A DNA stretch of 64,000 bases, taken from positions 28,838,450 through 28,902,449 of the forward strand of contig NC_034414.1 of NCBI RefSeq assembly GCF_002078875.1, read 5' to 3'. Below the pieces are notes generated by a model. That model saw only the letters and a program-made list of their open reading frames with translations, had not been told where the DNA came from and searched no databases. The number at the start of each line of letters is the position of its first letter. The first letter of the stretch is position 1. The position numbers and the translations under genes were made by a program. Shown one piece after another: positions 55,631-64,000 of this stretch. The DNA comes from Numida meleagris. Lineage: Eukaryota > Chordata > Aves > Galliformes > Numididae.

Positions 55631-58600
55631 ACGTTACAATGTTGTGTTGTGATGTTACTTGGTAGCAGTCTTGGAGGCCTGCTCGCTAGGAAACTTATTT
55701 GAAGGTGTACCCTCACGGAAACAAGTGAAATGTAAACTGGAACCCAGTTGTGACATGTGAGTACTCAGGTCCTTCAGTTGGGAAGGTTTTATTGTCGTGG
55801 CCATCAGTGACTCAGAAGCTTGTTTGAATCGATGGCAAATAATAGTCTCTCTGCTGTCCTTGCAGATATATTTGTGTGGTTGACCTTGTCCACCAATTCA
55901 ACAGAAGGACTAACAGCCAAACGTGCAAAAGATACTGGAATTTTCCTGTAAGTAAAACTGTTTGGAATATTTGAAATATAGTTCCAGGAATTCTTATACT
56001 ACCCATGCTCATCGTGTTTGCACGTTTGGCATATTGTTATCTGAATATGCTAGCACTTCAGAAAAACAGAAGGAGCAAACAGAAGTTATTTGTGAAGGAA
56101 TTTCGCAAGGTGTCACTGTTGGGAGGCTGGGATGTGCTCAGTTGTCTTGAAGTGTCGGTGTTGCTTGCTTTGCTAAGTTGGTGACCTTAGCAAAAACCTT
56201 CCAGAATGTCCATTGCCCAGCTAGGACCTTTGAGATTGGCAAGCGCAATAGTGGAGACCTTGAGTGCTTCTGACAAGTGTGATTACCTTGCACGTAGTTT
56301 AAATACCGAGTCTGTGAATGTGTGTCTGTGAACATTTTCTATTCTTTATTGTACATCATCATTCCCCTTCCGTAATGTTCTGTTGATTCTCTCAGCCGTG
56401 GCAATGAATGTAGACCAAATAATGCCCCTCCCTCCTTCTAACCCCCTCACCTCATATACCTTGAGGTTATACACAAGGTAATAATCTGTGTTGTGACTGC
56501 AACCAGGAATGCATCTTATTTCTGAACCTAAAGCCCAGTCTACCCATGGATTTGAACTGCTATACATACTAATAAAAGTCATTTGCTTTTTAAACTTATT
56601 TTAATTTGTATAATTGAAGTGCTAGTGGTTTGCAGGTGAGGAAAAAAAAAAAAAAGGAAGTGGTGGTGGTTGAGGATGTTGACCTGTAGTTGAAAAGCAA
56701 GATGCCAGGAGCAGGCTGGGAATGTGCTTGCAGCAAAGGCTGGAATTCTTCATGGAACTGGTTCGTCTCTGACTTGTGCCATCTAGTGGCTGAACTTGCT
56801 GCCACTGCTTGTGGAGTCATGGAACAGGCCTGGATGCGTTTTGGTTCCTTTCTCTTGCAGAAGGATGTTTGCCATTCATAAGAATGCACAAGGGCTTCAG
56901 GATTGCTTTTCAATATGTTCTTTTTTATTATTATTATTTTATTTTTAAAAGGTAGCATCTGTTTCTCAATGAATTCTACAGCAGTTGGGTGTCTGTGTAT
57001 TTACTTTTTAAATACAACCTTTGTGTCCCTTAGGAGGTGTAGTAGCCCCAAGGAGCAACCCTTTTCAATAAGAGCAGCTGAAAGCAAGGCTAACTTATGC
57101 TGAGAGGCAATCTGAGCGCTGAGACATCAGACCCGGGTGGCCTGGCAGCAGTTGGCACTGCCTACACGTGCTGTGAAGCAGCCTGGAGCTGGGAATTGTT
57201 CGGACTGAGGCTCAGACTTTTTCTGTTTAAGTAGCCATCTCTCAGGAAGCTGTTTGGTTTGAATGGGAGCTGTGGTGCTGGGAATCTGCCTGACAGATTG
57301 TGCAACTTAGTGCAATTTACCAGTCAGGGTTAGCACTGACATACCTAGTAGAGTTGCAGCTGGGGGGCACACAAGCAGGGTGCTCTGCTTGTTAGCTAAC
57401 AATGAGGATGCAACAGGTGCACTGATTCCATGTGTGGAGCCATTCCAGGCCTACACAGAGAGCCAGAAGGAAAGGACTGGACTAACGGGCTGGGGGCTTG
57501 GCTTAAAACAACACCAAATAATAGGCTGTAGTGAAATGCTGGGTAGCGGCGGCTCTGTAGGTCTGGGTAGTCTCAAGATGTTCAAAGGATGATCACTGCT
57601 CTTGAATTACTGGGCCTACATGTGAGGGAGTGACAAGGGAGAGGTGAGAGTGTAAGGTAAAAACCGCTCTTGAAGATTAATGAAGGGCTTAAAATAAAGA
57701 GTTTCATTGGGATTGAATGATGCTCTGGTGTGGTGTAGTTGCAATTTCCCGTAACCGGGGTTGAGTCTCTTTCCCCATCTTAGAAAAACCCGCGTGCTGT
57801 GTGGGTATTCAGCAGTGACAGGTTGAGCTAGAAGGATGCAGATTAATGTGCTTGGAATAGATGCTTCAGTCCAGATCAGGAATTGCTCTCAGTGTATTTG
57901 TGTGTGTGTACATGAGATGCATCACTGGAGACTCTGAGATCAGGCCCAGTGGAACCCTACATGCATGTTTATTTTCTTTGGCCCTACAGCTAGCACTCAG
58001 CAGTTCTAAGGCTACTGAGTTCTCCTTGTGTTTCAGAGGCCTTCATATACTATTTTGTGGCTGGCATGGGTAAGATGTAGTAGGTCATGCTTTTAACAGA
58101 TGTGAGCACCTGGCAGTCTAGCTGAAGGTGTTAAAATCTGCAGATGCTCCTGTAGCCTTAGTATGGAGTTGCAGATGCCTGGGGAGGCAGTGGTTGCTGG
58201 AGCCAAATGTATTCTTCCCAGACCATGCTGCAGACATGTCTGTCTCACCTGGGACAGTCCCAGCATGGCAGCAGGTGGTGCTTTAGGGGAGTATCCACAT
58301 CTCCGAGAGCTCTTGCTGAGGGCTGGTGTGCCATGCACAGGGCTCTGCTCGCGGGAGGCTGCAGGGCCCCGGCCCCTCTGCTGGCAGTGCTGCAGCCATT
58401 TGCAGCAAGCAGCGTGGCCCCTTTGCTGCTTGAGGCTCGCTTGGACCCACCAGATGGTGCTGTAACACTGCCTCAGGGAAAGCCCCTTTCTGGAGGAAAT
58501 GGCAAAACCCATCTTAAAATAGCCCTGGTGACCCAAACCATCACTTTTGTGGAAAAAAAAATATATTTGTATACTGAAAATACATAGCAGCACCCCTGCC

Positions 58601-61440
58601 TAGAGAGCTGGAAACTCTGTCTTCCTCCCTCCGTGTGGTTTCCGGCACGCTCACCTGCCAGGGGCGGAAGGAAGAGGAGGGGAGCAGGGCCTCAGCGCTC
58701 AGCCAAGGTGCATGCTGCTCACGCAGGATCTGTGGCAGCCCCTGTGTGCCCCTTCCGTCCATCTGCCGTGAGGACCCACGGGGTGACCCGACAACTGTGG
58801 GCCTGTTTCTCACCCAGCCCCTCAGCAGCTCCTGAAGGATGCAGGTACAGCTTCACAGTGGGCACCAATGACTGCTAGCAGTTGGGAGGAGTGAGGGGGA
58901 CGTTGAAGTGAGATCCAGATACTAAATTACAACGGTAAAAACCACAAACCAACCGCCCAGGAAACCTTCACAGGCAGTTCTTGAGAGTGGTTGCTGAGGC
59001 TTAGAAGTAGCAAGAGCTTGCAAATGCTCCTCTTCTGAACCAGAGAACTGCTGAGGAGCCAGCCCCTGGTACCTTCCTCACCCCACACACAGACACGTGC
59101 CTGTGGGAGCTGCCCAGGAGTGGGCCTGGCAACCTCCTGCCATGACCTTGCTTCCAGGCACTCTGTGACACTCAGTGGTGCCACTCTTCTCAAGCAGGCT
59201 GGTGACAAAGAAGCTTCAGGAAGTCTTTTCTGGCTTGGTCTGGTGAAAGTGTCTCTAGGTGTGCTTTCTGAGCTGATGGCTTTCTGCTTTGTTTTACATC
59301 CCTTGCCCGAAGTAGCCCTCTCACAGCAGGGCAGCTATTCCCTGGAGGCTGCCTCGCAGGCTGCCCAGGGGCTCTGTCCCCAGGTGTGCCTTTCCTGTTC
59401 CACCTTTTCCAAACAACCTGCCTGGGGCAGCCTTTCTGCATACCAGAACCAGAACTGTGCGCCTCTGCCCGCCTCAGGGCTCCAGGGAGGCTGCACCCTC
59501 AGGCCCAGCAAAGAGGCCCAGGCTGTTCTCCCTCCTCATCAGCCCTTTTACAGCAAGGGACCTCTGCTGGATCTCTCTGTTCACCCCTGAGCAGAATCGG
59601 GGGCTGCAAAATGGCTCCCCTTCAAGACCAAATCCTGCTGCATGAGCATGAGGCCACAACAGCCAGATAGCAAGTGCCTGGAGGAGAGGGCTGGCCCACA
59701 GACCACCTGGGCTCAGCTCCTGCCATCTGTCAGCATGGTGGTGGGCTGTTCCATTCTCCTGTGGTCCAGAGAACGTGGGCTTGCCTCATCCTGTTTGTCC
59801 TTATCTTTCCAGCCCACCAGGGTGCCTGCTGGGCTGGAAAGCAGGGAAGACAAAGGTAAATGAGATGCCAATTGACCCAGCTTCCCAGGAATTTTACTTT
59901 GTCAGGATCTGGAAAACCTTTTGCAAATGCACAGGCCATTCTCAACAGCCTGCTTCATTGAGGTTAACAGATGGCATTGCCTTTTCCTCAGCCTGACAAC
60001 CCGCCCACGGTGAGCTCTGTCCTGTGCCACTTCTCAGACATCCTGGCAGAACTGGAGCTCTACTGCTCTGATGGCACGCTGCTGATGTGCTGCCGTCTTC
60101 CATGGGCCATCATCTGACACCCGTGCAGTGTCACTGCCTGCTGCCAGACATCGGACCTTCACATCCCCTCCTTTGCACTGCTCATTTGTTTTCCTTCTTA
60201 TTCTGAGAAGCAGGTTTATGCCATTTTCAGCTCCTGATTCTCCAGGAACAAATGTCAAAACTGAAAGAGAATACTTGGGAATGTTGTCCTGGAGGTACTG
60301 ACAGAAACACTTTTCCATCATTTCATTTACTGAGAAAAACACCCTTGAAAACACTCCGCTGTGGAAAGGTTTTCTTGTCTTCAGCATTTCTGGGACTTCC
60401 AGCATCTTCTTGGGGCGAGACCTTCACCGGGGCCTGCCTCACTTCTCACTTGCGACCAAAGCACACAAAAAGAGCAAAGAAAGAAAGCAGAGGAAGTGGC
60501 CGCTGCCGTCCGGCGCGAGGGAGCTGCCCCTGCTTCAAAGCCCTGCGTGGGCAGGAAGGGCTGTGGGGCGATGCCGAGTGTGGGGTGAGGAAATGGCGGG
60601 GCCGATGGGACGTGAAAGCTGCGAGCGTGTCAAAGGCAGGACGGAAGTGTTGTAGGGGGCAGCCCTATTTTTAGCCGCTTCTTGCAGAACTTTGCTAGCA
60701 CTCGCTGTAGTAGAAGAGCAGCTTCCCCTTTCCTTGATGTAAGCGGAGCCGATGGCGTTCGGGTCTGTTTGTATTTGGCCACTCACGCAATAGTGCTGAC
60801 TGAAAGGTCCCTTGAGCACCGCTGAGTCAAAAACACCCGTGGTCACAGAGTCCTGGGCAAGGAGAACAGAAAGCATCTGGCACTTCCCTGTCTCCATTTC
60901 AGGACTGTGAGAGGTAGAACCCGAAGCTGAGGCTGCAGAGCGTGACTCTTAGTCACATCAACGGGGGATTTTGCAATTGGTGGGTGCGGGGTGCAAAGCA
61001 GGCAGTCTGCAAGCGAATTTGAAGTGCTTCGTGAAGCATTGGAGTGGGGTTCTTCTGGTGCCAGGCCGGCGCGGCACGGTGCAGCCCTCGCTCCCTGCTC
61101 CCCTGCAGCCTGCTGGGCCGCTCCGCTTGGGCGCAGGGTTTAGCACAAGTGAGCAGGGAGCACGTGGTGAACAGTAGGTGGCCATGGCTGCCCTGTACCT
61201 GCCTCCTGTTAACATTAGCAGCAACTGACTCCTATGCAAGGCAGGGCCCAGACTGGATCCCACTGAGTTTGGCCCAGCTTGGCTGGTGCCAGGGACAGGA
61301 TGGAAGGATGGCGTTGAGACCCACAAAGCCAGTACTCCCAGCATGTCATCCTTACAGTGGATATGTGGATTATCTATCTGTAGAGCTCATTCTTAAGATG
61401 GATTGATTGAGGCAGAATTTGCAATTGTTGAATGAGAGAT
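55631..61440. other. Intergenic region downstream of the SR-protein gene
   Basis: The region is AT-rich to ~57 kb and then GC-richer to ~61 kb. It holds AATAAA hexamers at 56571 and 57693 but no exon set with matching splice sites, and no frame I recognise. A noncoding transcript cannot be excluded. Confidence 0.6.
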
Positions 61441-61443
61441 GAC

Positions 61444-61522
61444 AGAATCATAGAATCACTTTGGTGGGAGGGGACCTTAAGGATCATCTAGTTCCAGCCC
61501 CTCGCCGTGGGCAGGGATGTGG
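61444..61522 (-). repeat. CR1 LINE 3' end, antisense
   Basis: The + strand reads agaatcatagaatcactttg, ggaccttaaggatcatctag and ccgtgggcaggga, the reverse complement of the CR1 3' terminus. Confidence 0.85.
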
Positions 61523-63725
61523 ATGGAGAATTGCTTTGTGCTGTAGCAATTTTATTTAGAAGTGAGAAATCCTTCCTAAGGAGGTAGTGGGAGGAGGAGG
61601 TTATTGACAATGCCACTCCTGTCCAAAGGAATGTGCTGGAAAGTCGCTTTGGCCTCTAGATGGCACCCCTATTACTCACACGTCAGAAAACTGAAAATAC
61701 GGGAACGCCTTCCTTTTAAAAGCTGGACTTACAGGCAGGCCTAAAGCTTCGGAAGCTCAGACCAAAACCTGCGGGCAGTCAAGATTACAGTGGGACCCAT
61801 CGTGGTTTGTTTCTTCCCGTCGCCTTGCTCAAAAGGAGGAGTATGGACTTGCTTCCCTCTGGACTCTGTACTTGGTAGTGGGCCAGGATCTGCCCCTGGG
61901 AATTCGTCCTGACATTTCTGAAATCGTCTGGAAACCGACGCGGAGCTGTGGTGCTCTGCCCAGGCCCCGCAGCAGCACACATCCGTGTGCGCCTCGCCCC
62001 GGGTGCCAGTGGCTCCCCTGGGAGCAGGAGGGCCCGAGCTGTGCTGCTGTGTGTGACCCGTGGGGCGCGGGGTGGTGAACTTCCACAGAACCAGAGCCCT
62101 GCTTTGCCAGAGCTATTTGTATAGTAAATTGCTGTATTGTTTCAATTAAAAAAATGCAGCCAGGCATTTAATGGCTCCCATCTGCAGCCGCTCTGGGTAA
62201 TTCACTTCCCACTTTAAGGTTTGAATTCTTCTTTTCTCTTTTAATCATGGGGACAAAAAGGGAGAGTTAATGTCCCTAATGTTGATAGATCTATCTTCGT
62301 GCTCTCTACTCTAAATGAGGTTAACCAGGCTTTTGAGGGAGAAGAGTCATAAATATTTCCTTGTGTGAGCAGAGATGCTGGCACCGGGAATCATGGGAAT
62401 CCATCTCAGCCAGCTATTAACAGACTGTTAACAGACTGTCTTTCTAATTGACTTAAACATTACTTAGTTGACCCCGTTTCAATATTTCCTGAGAACTCAT
62501 AGTCCTTACTTTTTCCATTCTCCTAATACCCTGAGAGCTAACTGCCGTAGTCAAAGAGGGAGCTGGGGGAACCAGATTCTAAAGGTGTTTGAGCCCTAGA
62601 GTCTGGGCCTGGGGCTTACACATCCGACCTGCGCTGAAATCCAAAGCAGTCAGGACCGCTGCCCTTTTCAAATCCCACTGGGTTCTCTCTGGCATCTTTA
62701 ATACCTCAATACCTACAGTACCTCTCCTTGTGGGGAGCGTGTGCACACAGAAGGCAGACAACATCCACAGGGTACAGAAATGTGGCTTTTTTTTTTTTAA
62801 TTGATAGTTTGGGGAGGCAATAATAGTACGGGAAGGATGTCCCCCTGGGGCCTTTAGCGAACAGCCATCCTGCAAGCTGGATGTTCCCCCAGTGCTCGTG
62901 CACTGAGCTGCAGCAGCTCACAGCAGGTTGGATCGCTTGGTCAGGAGCACATTGCTCAGACCGTGGGGAACTGTCAGATCACGGAGCTGTCAGAGGAGCG
63001 GTACAGCCTTCCCGGTGCTGAGAAAGAGCAGAAGGGAAAATAAATGTTTAAGAAAAGGGGGAAACAGCTCTTAAAATAGTTGTTAGGTTGGTTTTTGTGT
63101 GTGTGTGTGATTTTTGGGGGGAGGAACGGGGACTGGGTAGATTTTTTTATACTTTAATAAAGTAGAAGAAAATTTATAAGAAATTTATGTTCTGATTTGA
63201 ATCCTACTGATGCTCATGGGAATCCCTTTAGTGAATATTGGACCAAGTCCAAGAAAAGCAGGCTATTATTCCCCTCACTTCCATTTATCCATAGCTCTGT
63301 CCCTTTGCGTACAATCTTGTTAGATTTTGCCAGCAGATTTAGTCTGAGCCTCATCAGCAGGGGACCTGGATAAGAAACTGTGGTCAGCTGCCTCTCAGCT
63401 CCGAGCCAGGCTTCCCACAAGAGTGACGGTAACTTAGGATGCCATGGCTGCGTGACACACAGCTGCAACCTTGACCTGGTAGGATCTCCTACAGTCAGAC
63501 CTAACATAGAGGTATGTGACTTCACTCTGTCATGCGCTAGGCCGCTCTGCCAGCTGGATGATTTAAGCACACCAAAACCAGAACAGCTCAATAAAATGGT
63601 TTCTGCATGAACAGTTCAATGAAAATATCTATGATTGGCTGTGGTAAAAAATGCAAATTAAAAACCCTTTGGGATATACAAAAAAGAAAGACCAGAAAAT
63701 TGCCCTGTGTTGTCAGGACCAGAAC
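61523..63725. other. Intergenic stretch
   Basis: I see no gene or RNA here. A short (GT)n run is near 63.1 kb, and a T tract near 62.79 kb. Confidence 0.6.
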
Positions 63726-63729
63726 AAAC

Positions 63730-63881
63730 CCAGGCACTTGGAAGCTGCTCCTGGAGGTGTTTGAGGAACGTGTAGGTGTGGTACTAAGGAAGATGGTTTA
63801 GTGGGCAACACTGGTGGTAGGCGGACGGTTGGACTGGATGGTCCTAGTGGTCTTTTCCAACCTTAATGATTCTGTGATTCT
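63730..63881 (+). repeat. CR1 LINE 3' end
   Basis: The stretch reads cctggaggtgtttgaggaac, gatggtttagtgggcaacac, ggttggactggatggtccta, then ttttccaaccttaatgattc and tgtgattct. This is the full CR1 3' UTR order with few changes, so a younger copy than the others here. Confidence 0.9.
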
Positions 63882-64000
63882 AAGCAACCTGGGAGGCTGG
63901 AGATGAAAGGAAGCGGGTTCCAGTCCTGCCTCTGCCAAAGAGTTTCTGGCTGCTCTCTTTAGCGTGTAGTTGCTAAACCTGTGCACCTGCCATGGAGGAG

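Noticed and set aside
58093..59590. Several 100-166-codon frames on both strands
   Set aside because: They overlap each other in GC-rich DNA, show no family resemblance and have no splice-site pattern or conserved motif.
60535..61406. Frames of ~120-128 codons on both strands
   Set aside because: Low-complexity, GC-driven and overlapping; no supporting splice or start context.

Overview
The window is a stretch of vertebrate nuclear genome, almost certainly from a bird and most likely chicken (Gallus gallus) or a close galliform. The evidence is interrupted genes with GT-AG introns and near-human protein sequence, a set of CR1 retrotransposon ends (the main avian LINE), and a short mariner-type element of the kind common in chicken. 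Two protein-coding genes are present, both on the + strand.

Region 1 (1 to ~33.9 kb) is the 3' part of ACTN1, alpha-actinin-1. Seventeen constitutive or default coding exons can be joined in phase from residue ~143 to the C-terminal ESDL and stop. They cover the second half of the actin-binding domain, the four spectrin repeats and the calmodulin-like EF-hand domain. Exons 1 to 4 (residues 1 to ~142) lie upstream of the window. Two exons are duplicated for alternative splicing. Exon 8 (end of the second CH domain) has two 86-nt versions, 8a and 8b. Exon 19 (first EF-hand) has a 27-codon non-muscle version with a canonical Ca2+ loop and a 22-codon smooth-muscle version with a degraded loop. 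The intron between the exon 19 versions has a 503-nt stretch with no AG dinucleotide, a physical trace of distant branch-point use.

Region 2 (~33.9 to 38.9 kb) is intergenic, with one CR1 fragment and no supported gene.

Region 3 (~38.9 to 55.6 kb) is an SR-protein splicing-factor gene: a CpG-island promoter with a ZNF143-like site, a noncoding first exon, and seven coding exons for a 278-residue protein (RRM1, an SWQDLKD-type second RRM, and an RS tail). It belongs to the SRSF4/5/6 group and starts like SRSF5. It is clearly diverged from mammalian SRSF5 and sits next to ACTN1, so I read it as a second SRSF5-type paralogue (SRSF5A-like). Its introns hold an old CR1, a ~545-bp mariner-type MITE, a POU-octamer palindrome and an unexplained 233-codon antisense reading frame.

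Region 4 (~55.7 to 64 kb) is downstream intergenic DNA with alternative poly(A) hexamers and two CR1 fragments; I found no gene there.

Functionally the two genes are separate: one is a cytoskeletal actin cross-linker, the other a nuclear splicing regulator. ACTN1 is itself controlled by alternative splicing, but nothing in the sequence shows that this SR protein regulates its neighbour. No wholly new system was found. The strongest points for a second look are the exon 8 pair, the giant AG-free tract and the extra SR-protein gene.
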